Of a DNA stretch of 20,501 bases, positions 1 through 8,545 are shown one piece after another. The notes beneath the pieces were generated by a model, which was given only the letters and a program-made list of their open reading frames with translations, ran no database searches and had not been told where the DNA came from. Made by a program: the position numbers and the translations under genes. Each line of letters starts with the position of its first letter. The stretch's first letter is position 1. The DNA comes from Deinococcus sp. GTDB lineage: Bacteria; Deinococcota; Deinococci; Deinococcales; Deinococcaceae. Location of the stretch: the NCBI GenBank assembly GCA_025351205.1, contig JANXWI010000526.1, positions 1-20,501 on the forward strand, read 5' to 3'.

Positions 1-116
1 AGACTCATGCGGTACGTCTGGGCGACAGATTCAGCCGACTGACCCTCCTCGACCGCTTTCACAACGAGTTCTCGGAGGTCTGAGCTGTACCTGCGTCCGT
101 TGATCCAGGGTGTCAT
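1..116 (-). CDS. IS630-type transposase, N-terminal part (runs off the window)
   Basis: The frame opens at an ATG on the minus strand and runs leftwards out of the window, giving 38 complete codons. It reads M-T-P-W-I-N-G-R-R-Y-S-S-D-L-R-E and continues through V-V-K-A-V-E-E-G-Q-S-A-E-S-V-A. Y-S-x-D-L-R-E-x-V-V-x-A-V-E-x-G followed by a second helix is the usual helix-turn-helix opening of IS630-family transposases. The catalytic DDE domain would lie outside the window. No good Shine-Dalgarno precedes the ATG, as is common for transposases. A 7-bp inverted repeat straddles the start. The element sits directly after the stop codon of the 1541-aa DUF11 gene, so its end falls between about 117 and 140. 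Family is judged from the N-terminus alone; it could also be an IS630-related helix-turn-helix orphan. Confidence 0.72.
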   Translation of the reverse strand, partial: MTPWINGRRYSSDLRELVVKAVEEGQSAESVAQTYRMS

Positions 117-131
117 ACCGCTATTATGACA
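111..131. repeat. 7-bp inverted repeat at the IS630-type gene start
   Basis: TGTCATA (111-117) and TATGACA (125-131) are perfect inverted copies separated by 7 bases, overlapping the transposase ATG. It may be part of the element's terminal region, a transposase-binding or self-regulation site, or chance. Confidence 0.35.
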
Positions 132-137
132 AATGCT

Positions 138-3100
138 CTAGTAAACCACTACACGGTAGCAGACGCTGCCTCTCCCGCCCCCGATAACCGTTCCCAGGTT
201 CAGCTTGAGAAGGCTGGGCGTGAGGGTGCCTGCGTCACCGTCCGCCGCGCTGGTCAGGGCATTGGCCGGAGTTCCCGGCGTGATGGTCTGACCCGCTGTA
301 ACCAGGGTGCCCGGCACATACTGGATGCCCAGACCGCCCCCGTATCCGTCCAGGGTATTGGTAAATGAGGGCACAGGGTCGGTCAGATCCACCGTATCCA
401 GCGCAGCCGCACCCAAATTCTGATACACGATGCAGTATTCCAGCGTGTCGCCAGACCGGGCATCGGCGCCCACCTGGTCAAAGCCGCTGCCCGCCGACAC
501 GTTCCGCACGTATTTTGTCAGTTTCAGGCCGCCCGCTCCGGTGGTGGTCGTGTCGGTGACGCTGCTGACACGCGTCACGCCGCTCAGATTGGCCAACGCC
601 TGGGTCACGTTCAGGCGCACGGGGTCGCTCAGGCCGGCAGCGATCCCGGCTGGAGCCGCCACGGTCACGATCAGCTGGAGGTCGGCCAGACTGCCGCCCG
701 TGGTGCGCGCACTGCCGCTCGACAGGGCGACGCTCGCCGTGTCGCCAGCGCTACGCAGCAGCAGCGCGTCCGTCGCCGGATCGACCACGCCGTTGCCGTT
801 CAGGTCCTGCCAGAGCTGATAGCTGAACGGGCTGCCGAAGGGACTGCCGGACGTGAGGCTGAAACTCAGTGTGCCGGGTGTACCCGCCGTGAGCCGCTGA
901 CGGTACAGCACGCTGCCGGGACTGCTCACCGTCTGCGCGGCGTCGGGTGTCAACGCCAGCAGCGGCACCAGCGCGAAGTTGCGGGTCACACTCTGCCCGG
1001 CCAGAGACGTGGCGTCCAGGGTGCTCTGCGAGGCCAGCGGGTCGGTGGCGCTGGTTGCGGCGTGAAGCACGGTTACGGCGTCGTTCAGGCCGGTGGCCGT
1101 ATAGCTGCGGCCCTGCTTCGGATCGGCCCGCACCGTCACGCTTCCGGCGCTGCCTGCAAGGTAGACCGTATAGCGACCACTGCCGTCGCTCATGGCCGAG
1201 GCCAGAATGCCGCCCGAATTGGAAACTGTGACGCTCATTCCAGAAAGCGCGGCCTCGGTCCCGTTTCTGAGCGCGTCGTTGGCCCCTGCCGCCGTGCCGC
1301 CCCAGCCGTCGTCCAGGAAGAGCTGCCCGCTCAGTTTCAGGCCTGCGAACACGCCGAAGTCCACACCGGAAACGCTGGCCAAGGTGACGGTCACGTTCAG
1401 GGCGTCCGGGCTGGTCCCGACTGCGCCGCTCACTGCCGTACGCAGCACGGCGTAGCTGCCGGGAACAAGTCCAGGGAAACTGTAGAGTCCCCCTGCGCCG
1501 CTGCTGGCCGTGGTCAGGACCGTTCCTCCTGAATCCCTGAGCGTCAGGATCACGCCTGCCACCCCGGCCTCGCCCGGGTCCCGCTGGCCGTTGGCGTTGA
1601 GGTCTGAATAGACCGCGCCGCTGACGGTGTAGCCCGTGAACGTCGTGGGAATGGAGGTAAGGTCCTGGGCGCTGTTGTTGCCGGTGTTGGCGTCGTTTCC
1701 GCCGCTGACACTCACTGTGTTGGTGGCGCTGGCGGGCGGACTGCTGCTCACCGTCACGTCCAGCGTGATGGCCGGGTAACTGGCCCCTGCCGCGAGGCTG
1801 TCGCTTCTGGTACAGCTCAGTGTGGCGAGCGTGCAGCTCCACCCTGGCCCGCCGATGGCCACTGCGCTGAGGGGAGCGGGCAGCAGGTCGGTCACGCTGA
1901 CCGCCCCGCTGCTGGGGGCCGTCCCCGCGTTGCTGACCGCGATGGTGTAGCGCCCGGAACCGCCCGGACCAAAGCCCGCGCCGTGGGTCTTGGTGATTTG
2001 AAGATCGGTCTGGAGCACCGTGGCCGTGTCGCTGGCCGAGTTGTTGCCCGTCGCCGTCTCCCCGGCATTGCTGACGCTGGCCGTGTTGGTCACGCTTGGA
2101 ACGGCGGCCCCGCCCACCACGATGCCACTCAGAGTAAAGGTGCTGCTGCCGCCTCCCAGAATATTGACCGTACTCGTGCAGGTCACGGTGTTAGTGGCCG
2201 CACTGCACGACCAGCTGGCCGCACTGGTTCCTGTCAGCGTCACCGGACCGTTTGGAAGTGTCAGGCCAGCGGGCAGGACGTCGATGACCGTGATAGTCCC
2301 GACCGCTGTGCCCGCCGCAATGTTGTTCACCGTGAAGGTGAAGCTGGCACTCAGGCCCACCGTGAAGCTGCCTGTATGTGTCTTGGAAAGCGTCAGGTCG
2401 GGCGGCGCAACGGTGATGGTGGTTGAGTCGCTGGCCGTATCATTGGCGGTGTTGGTCTGGCCGCCGCCACTGACTGAAGCCGTGTTGGTGACGCTGGTTG
2501 GCGCATTTGCGGTGACATTGACGGTGAGAGTGATGGCCGGGAAACTTGCTCCAGCGGCCAGTGCGTCGCTGCGGGTGCAGCTCAACGTCCCCAGAGTGCA
2601 GGTCCAGCCCGCGCCGCTGATCCCTGTAGCAGTCAGTCCAGCGGGCAGCGTGTCGGTCACGGTCACCGCGCCACTGGTCGCTGCCGTGCCGACGTTCGAG
2701 GCGCTCAGGATATAGGTGGCCCCGGTCTGCGTCTGCATAAAATTGCCGCTGTGCGTCTTGGTCAGCTTCAGGTCCGACACCAGCACCGCTGCGGTGTCGC
2801 TGCCACTGTTGTTGCCCGTCGCCACCTCGTCGGGGCTGCTCACACTGGCGGTGTTGGTCACACTTGGCACGGCGGCCCCACCCACGATCAGGCCAACCAG
2901 GTTAAAGGTGCTGCTGCCGCCTGCCGCAATCGGGACAGAGGTGCTGCACGTCACGGTATTGCTGACAGAAGTACATGACCAGCTGGCCGCATTGGGACCG
3001 CTGAGCGTGACCGGGCCGTCCGGCAGGCTCAGCCCGGTGGGCAGGGCGTCGGTGAGGGTGGCACTGGTGGCCGTGCCGGGACCGATGTTGTTGACGGCAA

Positions 3101-4763
3101 ACGTGAAGCTGGCAGGCGACCCCACGGTGAAGCTGCCCGTGTGGGTCTTGCTCAGGGTCAGGTCGGGCCTGCTCACCGCAATGCTCGCGGTGGGCGTGTT
3201 GCCGGTAAACGCGGTCCCGAGGGTCTGGGCCGTGAAGTTTACAGTGCCCGCATTGTTGATCACTGTGCCGCGAGTCGTGGCGGCGTCCACGGTCACCCGG
3301 AATTTCACGCTGGTGGACGCTGTGGGAGCCAGGGTACCGCCCACACCGGAGGCCGCGCCCGTGCCCAGCCAGAAGGTCACCGTTCGGTTGCCCGCCGCGT
3401 ACTCGGCCTGGTCATTGCCTGCTGCGTCGGTCTTGCTGCCCGCGTTGGCCCCGCTGGCCACCACCAGACTGCCCGGAACATAGGTTGTGCCCACGGGCAT
3501 CACGTCGCTCAGCACGACGTTGCTGGCCCCGTCCTGGCCGGTGTTGCTGGCACTGATGGTGTATTCCAGCACGTCGCCGGGTTCCAGGCCACCGCCGTTG
3601 ACGTCGCTCACCGTCTTGGTCAGGTTGGAGGTCACGGTGGGCGCGTAGATTTCGATGGCCGTGGTCACCACACCGGGGTAGTACACGTCGCCGGTGGTGG
3701 TCAGGTTCAGCGTGGCGCTGGTGGCATTGTTTTTGATGATGGCGTTGCCAGCGTTCAGCCCGCTGCTGAGTACGTCCAGCATGGCAATGTCGAAACCGAG
3801 CTGATTTGCGTAACTCGGCGTCCGGCTGATGGCCGTGTCGCTGCCCGCCTGAGAGATGCTGGAGTCGAAGAAGTTGCCCGCTGGCCGGGCGGTGTCGAAG
3901 AGTGCCGCCGATAGTGGGGTGGAGGTCGCGCCGTCGCTGGAGTTCATCTTGAGCGCGTCGCCCACCGTGCCCCGGTCGCCGTCGTAGGCCACCACGCCGA
4001 TCCGGGCGTTGACCGCCCCGGCGGGAGGGGTGGTGAAGGGCGAAACGGTGATGTTGACTGCCGCAGCGCTGACCGACACCAGCCCGTCGAAGACCGCCAG
4101 GTTGCGCGGTTTTTCCGAGGCGTCGGCGTAGACCACCACCAGCGACCATCCGGCGTAGCGGTCCACACTGCCAATGGTGGACTGCACGTCTGCCACCGTG
4201 TAGCTGCCGTTACCGCCGCTGAGCACGTCGGCAGTCACGTCGGCAAAGCCCTGGTACTTGTTGGCGGTGCTGGCAGTATCCAGAACAGACGCCGTGACCG
4301 TGCGGTAGCCTGCCCTGGGCGTGGCGAACTTCACTGTGTTGCGGGTGGCCACAGCGGTGTCTCCGGCCCAGTACAGGCCGGCCCACTTCACGGTGGCCAC
4401 CGCCGGAATGCCCAGCACCGACTGGCTGGCGTTGAGGGTGCCGTTGCCCGCCGCACCGCCCTGGTTGACGTAGACCATGTTGTAGTTGTTGTTGTTGCTG
4501 GTCGCCAGCGAACCGCTGGTGGTGGCGGCCACGCTCAGAACCGACGCGGCGCAGCTGGCGGGGGATACAGGCGTGGTTGCCACCAGACAGGTTTCCAGGG
4601 TGTTACCGATGATGCTGATGTTGCCGGTGGTGTTCAGGGCGGGCTGGCCGGTGGCCGGGAAGCGCCGGGCAAAGGAGCGGTCTGCCGCCTGTACCTCAGA
4701 CGCGCTCAGCAGCGCCAGCAGGACCGCCAGAAGTGTCAGCCAGCAGGACAAGGCGCGGTTCAT
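138..4763 (-). CDS. Giant secreted DUF11/SdrD-like repeat surface protein (1541 aa)
   Basis: A Sec signal peptide (about 1-27, cleavage near V-Q-A/A-D) leads to an N-terminal beta-rich domain (about 30-375) containing W-A-G-L-Y-W-A-G-D and Y-A-G-W-S-L-V-V-V-Y, a front domain seen on other DUF11 proteins. DUF11-type domains follow at about 380-530, 534-663, 664-788, 789-919 and 920-1040. Then come an SdrD/Cna-B-like domain (about 1044-1140) with D-L-N-A-N-G-Q-R-D-P-G-E, a second Cna-B-like domain (1142-1265), a domain with D-L-N-G-N-G-V-V-D (about 1270-1400) and a last DUF11-like domain (1412-1541). Several DUF11 domains carry a cysteine pair after a W-[ST]-C motif. The ATG overlaps the preceding barrel gene's stop as ATGA, indicating translational coupling. 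No sortase motif or membrane anchor is visible. The stop codon abuts an IS630-type element. Probably a structural or adhesive surface protein; the exact role is unknown. Confidence 0.88.
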   Translation of the reverse strand: MNRALSCWLTLLAVLLALLSASEVQAADRSFARRFPATGQPALNTTGNISIIGNTLETCLVATTPVSPASCAASVLSVAATTSGSLATSNNNNYNMVYVNQGGAAGNGTLNASQSVLGIPAVATVKWAGLYWAGDTAVATRNTVKFATPRAGYRTVTASVLDTASTANKYQGFADVTADVLSGGNGSYTVADVQSTIGSVDRYAGWSLVVVYADASEKPRNLAVFDGLVSVSAAAVNITVSPFTTPPAGAVNARIGVVAYDGDRGTVGDALKMNSSDGATSTPLSAALFDTARPAGNFFDSSISQAGSDTAISRTPSYANQLGFDIAMLDVLSSGLNAGNAIIKNNATSATLNLTTTGDVYYPGVVTTAIEIYAPTVTSNLTKTVSDVNGGGLEPGDVLEYTISASNTGQDGASNVVLSDVMPVGTTYVPGSLVVASGANAGSKTDAAGNDQAEYAAGNRTVTFWLGTGAASGVGGTLAPTASTSVKFRVTVDAATTRGTVINNAGTVNFTAQTLGTAFTGNTPTASIAVSRPDLTLSKTHTGSFTVGSPASFTFAVNNIGPGTATSATLTDALPTGLSLPDGPVTLSGPNAASWSCTSVSNTVTCSTSVPIAAGGSSTFNLVGLIVGGAAVPSVTNTASVSSPDEVATGNNSGSDTAAVLVSDLKLTKTHSGNFMQTQTGATYILSASNVGTAATSGAVTVTDTLPAGLTATGISGAGWTCTLGTLSCTRSDALAAGASFPAITLTVNVTANAPTSVTNTASVSGGGQTNTANDTASDSTTITVAPPDLTLSKTHTGSFTVGLSASFTFTVNNIAAGTAVGTITVIDVLPAGLTLPNGPVTLTGTSAASWSCSAATNTVTCTSTVNILGGGSSTFTLSGIVVGGAAVPSVTNTASVSNAGETATGNNSASDTATVLQTDLQITKTHGAGFGPGGSGRYTIAVSNAGTAPSSGAVSVTDLLPAPLSAVAIGGPGWSCTLATLSCTRSDSLAAGASYPAITLDVTVSSSPPASATNTVSVSGGNDANTGNNSAQDLTSIPTTFTGYTVSGAVYSDLNANGQRDPGEAGVAGVILTLRDSGGTVLTTASSGAGGLYSFPGLVPGSYAVLRTAVSGAVGTSPDALNVTVTLASVSGVDFGVFAGLKLSGQLFLDDGWGGTAAGANDALRNGTEAALSGMSVTVSNSGGILASAMSDGSGRYTVYLAGSAGSVTVRADPKQGRSYTATGLNDAVTVLHAATSATDPLASQSTLDATSLAGQSVTRNFALVPLLALTPDAAQTVSSPGSVLYRQRLTAGTPGTLSFSLTSGSPFGSPFSYQLWQDLNGNGVVDPATDALLLRSAGDTASVALSSGSARTTGGSLADLQLIVTVAAPAGIAAGLSDPVRLNVTQALANLSGVTRVSSVTDTTTTGAGGLKLTKYVRNVSAGSGFDQVGADARSGDTLEYCIVYQNLGAAALDTVDLTDPVPSFTNTLDGYGGGLGIQYVPGTLVTAGQTITPGTPANALTSAADGDAGTLTPSLLKLNLGTVIGGGRGSVCYRVVVY
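1637..3164 (-). repeat. Internal two-module (A-B, A-B) duplication inside the 1541-aa gene
   Basis: Residues 534-788 and 789-1043 each hold an A-type DUF11 domain followed by a B-type one. Both A copies start D-L-T-L-S-K-T-H-T-G-S-F-T-V-G, share W-S-C, G-G-S-S-T-F and V-G-G-A-A-V-P-S-V-T-N-T-A-S-V-S. Both B copies share G-W-[ST]-C-T-L-x-T-L-S-C-T-R-S-D and L-A-A-G-A-S. At DNA level, stretches near 2845-2885 and 2075-2125 are visibly alike. The order A-B-A-B implies duplication of a two-domain unit of about 765 bp. Confidence 0.75.
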
Positions 4764-7700
4764 CTGCCCTCCGTTGATGTGCTTTCTGGTGAGGTGCCCG
4801 TCGGCAACGCTGCCTCATCGAGCGTGATGTCCAGGCGCAGATACGGGCCTGCCCGCGTGATGGCGCTCGTCACGCTGTCAAATCCCATGAGGTTGTACCC
4901 GAGCGACACCCAGGTGCCGGGCAGCGCCCTGAAGCTGCCCTCCAGCCCGGCCCCGACCAGCGCGGTTCCCGACCCCGGCTGGAGGCTGGCGCGCAGATGG
5001 CCGCCCAGCCCGAACCGGGAAGTCAGGTACCCGGTGCCGCTCAGGCTGGGCTGGACGGTCAGGCTCAGCGGGTCGTCCAGGCGCTGACGGGCGGCCAGCC
5101 CTGCCCGCAGCGCAAAGCCGGGCAGGTGGTATTCCACGTCGGCCTGGGCGGTCAGAGCGGGCACTCCGTTTGCCAGGCTACCGGAGCCGTAGCGCAGCGA
5201 CCCGAGCGCCTGCCAGGGGCCGTCACGCAGGGCGGCCCCCACCGAGAAGCGGTCGCCGCGCGTGGGGCCGAACTCGCTCAGGGCGTCGGCGCTGAGGTTT
5301 AACTTCTCGTTCAACGTCAGTGCTGCCCCGCCGCGCAGCACGGTCCTGAGTATGCCGCCAGCAAGCGAGAAATCGGCGCTGCCCGAGGCGCTGGCCGTTT
5401 CACTCTGGTAGCGCAGCGTGCCACTGGCGTTCAGCTCAGCGCTGCTTGTTCCCAGGCCGTACAGGTAGGCTCCGCTCAGGTTCAGGCTCAGCCGCTCCCC
5501 CAGCGCCAGCAGGGTGTCGGCACCGAAGCGGGCGCGGTTGCCAGCGCCGCCCTCGCCGGGCAGTTCGTAGCTCAGCGCGTAGTTGGCCGCTCCCAGGCGC
5601 GATTCCAGGCCCAGACTCGCTCGGTCGCCCAGACCCCAGGTCAGCTGATCCTGCGCGACCAGCGCCACTCCGCCCGGCAGCTGGACCCTGACGCTCAGGG
5701 TGCTCAGTGGACCCACATCACCGCTGAGCGGCTGGGCATGCGTCAGGTCGAGGTCCAGGGGCGCGGCGTGGTACCCGAAGCGGGCCGTGGCGCTCAGACC
5801 GGGCGCGTCACCCAACGTGGCGCGCAGCCCGGCACTCACCGTGAAAGGCCGCTGGCTGTACTCCAGGCCCCCGGCGACGCTGCCACTGCGGCCCGCCGCG
5901 CCGTCCGGCGTGCCTTGGTATTCGGTGCTGGCGCTGGCCTTCAGTGCCTCGGTCAGGGGAATGCTCAGCGCCGCGCTGGCGTAGGTGCCGATCCCGCCCG
6001 CGTTCAGGCCCGCGTACCCGGCCTCCTGTCGGTGGACCCCGAAGCTGGCCGTTGCCCCGCCGAGTGAGGCGCGGGCGGTCACGTCGAGCAGCAGGCCCTG
6101 GCTGTAGGCCGCCAGCACGCTGACCTGAAAGGGCTGGGAGTCGTAGCCCAGCCGGGCCGCCGTGGTCAGGCTCCCTGGCAACCGGACGATGGCCGCGCTG
6201 GCGCTAAGGGTCCCGTTTCCCAGCAGGGCGCTGCCCCGCACCTCAGCCCCGTAGGCGGGCACACGCTCGCCCGTCCCGGCCAGCCGGTAGGCCACGCGCA
6301 CGCGCACGTCACGCAGCTGCGCGTCGAGTCGGCTCAGGGGAGAAGCCAGGGTCAGCAACCCGCTCAGCGCGTCGAGCGCGTAGTCGCTTCCGCGCGTCAG
6401 GCGGCGCGGGGTGAGTAGGCCGCTCAGCGGGTCGCTCGTCACGATGTCCACGGTTTCGCTGTCCGGCGCGATGTTCTGGCGATTCAGGCGCAGCAGGCGG
6501 GTACCGTCCGGCGTGAGGAGGTCTTCACGGGTGCTCAGGGCCACGAGCGCCCCGAAGGCGCTGACCTGGACGGGCGTTCTGGTCACCACGCTCAGGGCGG
6601 TGGGCGCGCCGGGCACGGTGACGGTCTGGATGGGCAGCGGGGCCTGCCTGTACTGCGCCGTGAAGCCGGGGTGATCGTACTGGAACGCCACCGGGTCCTG
6701 GCCCTGAAGCGGCAGCTGTTCCCGGCTGCGGTCTCCGTAGGCCGAATACCCCTGGCTGCTGGGCAGGTCACGGCTGCCGGGCAAACCAGCCGTGTCGGCA
6801 GCGACGATCAGCCGTCCGCCTCCCAGCGGCGTTTCCAGGCTGGCGCGCGCCGTTGCCGTGAACTGGGGCGTCCCCGTCTCAGACGCACCCAGCGTGACGC
6901 TCAGCAGCCCCACTCCGACCCGCGCCGCGCTGGGCGTCAGGTCGAGGGTGCTGCGCTGGGGGTGGCCGTTGCCCAGATCGCTCTCGATGCTGACCTGAAC
7001 CGGGGCGGCCTGCGGCGGCAGCAGCAGCACGCCCTCGCCGCCGATCAGCCGCAGCTGAAAGCCCGTCTCACGCGGATTGGCGTCGGGGGTCAGCGGCTCG
7101 GGACTGCTACGCAGGGTCAGAAATTGCAGGCCGGTGCTGACGCCCCGCTCATCAAGCGCGCGCAACCGCAGCCGGATGGGCGTCACGCCGTCGGCCACGG
7201 TCTGCTCCGGCAGCACCTGCACCTTTTGCGTGGTGCCCGCCAGGGTCAGCGTCACCTGGTCTTTCCCCGAGGCCAGGACGTTCTCGCCCACTTGCAGTCT
7301 GACGCCCACGTATTCCAGGCGTTGCAGGCCGGTGTTGGGATCGTCCACCCGCTTGCCGATCAGGGTGTCTGGCACCTCGGTTCCGTTGATCCTCAGCCCC
7401 AGCGCTTCGCCCAGCGGGCCTTCAACCACCACGGTCACCTGATCACGGTCACGGTAGACCGCGCCCTGCGGCGGCAACCTGATCTGCCCGCTGTTCTCGG
7501 CGGGCTGCCCGGTGAAGGTCAGGGGCCGGGCCGCCGCGCGGTCTGAGGGGTCGAACTCACCACTGAACAGCTGCTCACGGCCCTGGGGATAGAGCGCCAG
7601 CAGGGCGGCCCGGGGAAGCGCCGCGAGGGCACCGCCATGCCCCACGTCGTAGCTCAGGATTCCCCTCGCAGACAGCGTCCAGTACAGCGTTCCCGACGGG

Positions 7701-8545
7701 CCGATGAGTGGATCGGGCAGGGCGGCCCCGTTCAGGCTGCTGCTGCCACGCTGGTAGACGCTTCCCTCAGGAGGCCGCTGGGCCACCAGCAGGGCCTGTG
7801 CATCGAGGGGGGGCGCATTAAAAGGGGGCGCGTCCACTGAAGGCAGTGTTTTGATCGTCGGTGCCTGCATGATCGGTGCCTGACCGGACTGCGCCGCGTC
7901 CGGGGCCGACACGGTGACCCGCACGGTGGAGCGCCGGACGGCCAGCGGGCGCTGAGCCGCAGGGCGAACGACCCGCACCGGCGCGGCGGCGGTCTGGCGC
8001 GTTCCCGGCTGCTGCTCACTCCCGGCTGCTGAACAGTCGCTGCTCAGGCTGGCCCGCAGCTCGTCGGTCTGGCCCTCAGTGCCCGGGTTCACGGACGCCT
8101 GGTAGTGCAGTTCGCGCGATTCTCCGGGGGCCAGCGTGCCGACGAAGGCGCTGGGTTCGTGCGCCGTGAGCAGCGCGCCGGGATCGTCGCTGAGACGGTA
8201 CGAGGCGGGCAACAGGCAGGTGTTGTGCAGCCGCAACACGACGGTCAGCAGCTCACCCACCGTCACGTCGCCCAGCGGGTCGCGGTCAAGTTCGATCAGC
8301 GGCGCGGTGGCAGGACGAACCAGAGGGCCTGTACTGCCCGGTCCTGCATTGCTGACGGGCACCATCACGGGCGCGGCGACAGGAGGGGTCGATTCAGCCC
8401 CGGTCTGGGCGAACGACAGACTGGCGGCGAGGGCCAGCGTCAGGGCGGCGCATCGGGACCACGCCGCTGTGTGGGTCAGGGCTGGCCTCTGGGACCGGGA
8501 TGATCCATTTGAGGACAATCTGACCGGGCGGGACCTACCACTCAT
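4760..8545 (-). CDS. Predicted outer-membrane beta-barrel protein with Ig-like N-terminal half (1261 aa)
   Basis: After a long basic n-region, a hydrophobic stretch (about 33-46) ends in S-F-A/Q, a plausible signal peptidase I site. Residues 80-165 look like a DUF11/Ig-type fold and 185-260 are a proline/alanine-rich linker. Residues 355-540 contain Ig-like or invasin-like segments with V-A-D-G-V-T-P-I-R-L-R-L-R-A-L-D. From about 560 the protein becomes alternating polar/nonpolar strands with glycine turns, typical of a beta-barrel. It includes S-A-Y-G-D-R-S (601-607), D-Y-A-L-D-A-L-S-G-L-L-T-L and a C-terminal G-Y-N-L-M-G-F-D followed by G-P-Y-L-R-L-D-I. From memory these resemble a large barrel family whose members have Y-P-V-Y-G-D and G-Y-N-F-x-G-F motifs and occur beside DUF11 proteins. 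It is ATGA-coupled to both neighbours. Likely an outer-membrane anchor, pore or assembly partner. The barrel call is sequence-pattern inference. Confidence 0.82.
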   Translation of the reverse strand: MSGRSRPVRLSSNGSSRSQRPALTHTAAWSRCAALTLALAASLSFAQTGAESTPPVAAPVMVPVSNAGPGSTGPLVRPATAPLIELDRDPLGDVTVGELLTVVLRLHNTCLLPASYRLSDDPGALLTAHEPSAFVGTLAPGESRELHYQASVNPGTEGQTDELRASLSSDCSAAGSEQQPGTRQTAAAPVRVVRPAAQRPLAVRRSTVRVTVSAPDAAQSGQAPIMQAPTIKTLPSVDAPPFNAPPLDAQALLVAQRPPEGSVYQRGSSSLNGAALPDPLIGPSGTLYWTLSARGILSYDVGHGGALAALPRAALLALYPQGREQLFSGEFDPSDRAAARPLTFTGQPAENSGQIRLPPQGAVYRDRDQVTVVVEGPLGEALGLRINGTEVPDTLIGKRVDDPNTGLQRLEYVGVRLQVGENVLASGKDQVTLTLAGTTQKVQVLPEQTVADGVTPIRLRLRALDERGVSTGLQFLTLRSSPEPLTPDANPRETGFQLRLIGGEGVLLLPPQAAPVQVSIESDLGNGHPQRSTLDLTPSAARVGVGLLSVTLGASETGTPQFTATARASLETPLGGGRLIVAADTAGLPGSRDLPSSQGYSAYGDRSREQLPLQGQDPVAFQYDHPGFTAQYRQAPLPIQTVTVPGAPTALSVVTRTPVQVSAFGALVALSTREDLLTPDGTRLLRLNRQNIAPDSETVDIVTSDPLSGLLTPRRLTRGSDYALDALSGLLTLASPLSRLDAQLRDVRVRVAYRLAGTGERVPAYGAEVRGSALLGNGTLSASAAIVRLPGSLTTAARLGYDSQPFQVSVLAAYSQGLLLDVTARASLGGATASFGVHRQEAGYAGLNAGGIGTYASAALSIPLTEALKASASTEYQGTPDGAAGRSGSVAGGLEYSQRPFTVSAGLRATLGDAPGLSATARFGYHAAPLDLDLTHAQPLSGDVGPLSTLSVRVQLPGGVALVAQDQLTWGLGDRASLGLESRLGAANYALSYELPGEGGAGNRARFGADTLLALGERLSLNLSGAYLYGLGTSSAELNASGTLRYQSETASASGSADFSLAGGILRTVLRGGAALTLNEKLNLSADALSEFGPTRGDRFSVGAALRDGPWQALGSLRYGSGSLANGVPALTAQADVEYHLPGFALRAGLAARQRLDDPLSLTVQPSLSGTGYLTSRFGLGGHLRASLQPGSGTALVGAGLEGSFRALPGTWVSLGYNLMGFDSVTSAITRAGPYLRLDITLDEAALPTGTSPESTSTEGR

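Noticed and set aside
751..1842. Minus-strand open frame of 363 codons in another frame of the 1541-aa gene
   Set aside because: Arginine/glutamine/histidine-rich shadow frame; the true frame carries SdrD and DUF11 motifs through the same stretch.
2716..3483. Plus-strand hydrophobic open frame of 255 codons inside the 1541-aa gene
   Set aside because: Antisense of T/G/A-rich repeats, which gives V/P/A/L-rich frames automatically; the minus-strand signal peptide and domain series are decisive.
6671..7546. Plus-strand open frame of 291 codons inside the barrel gene
   Set aside because: Antisense shadow of the 1261-aa gene; low-complexity Q/A/G/R composition and no recognisable motif or RBS.
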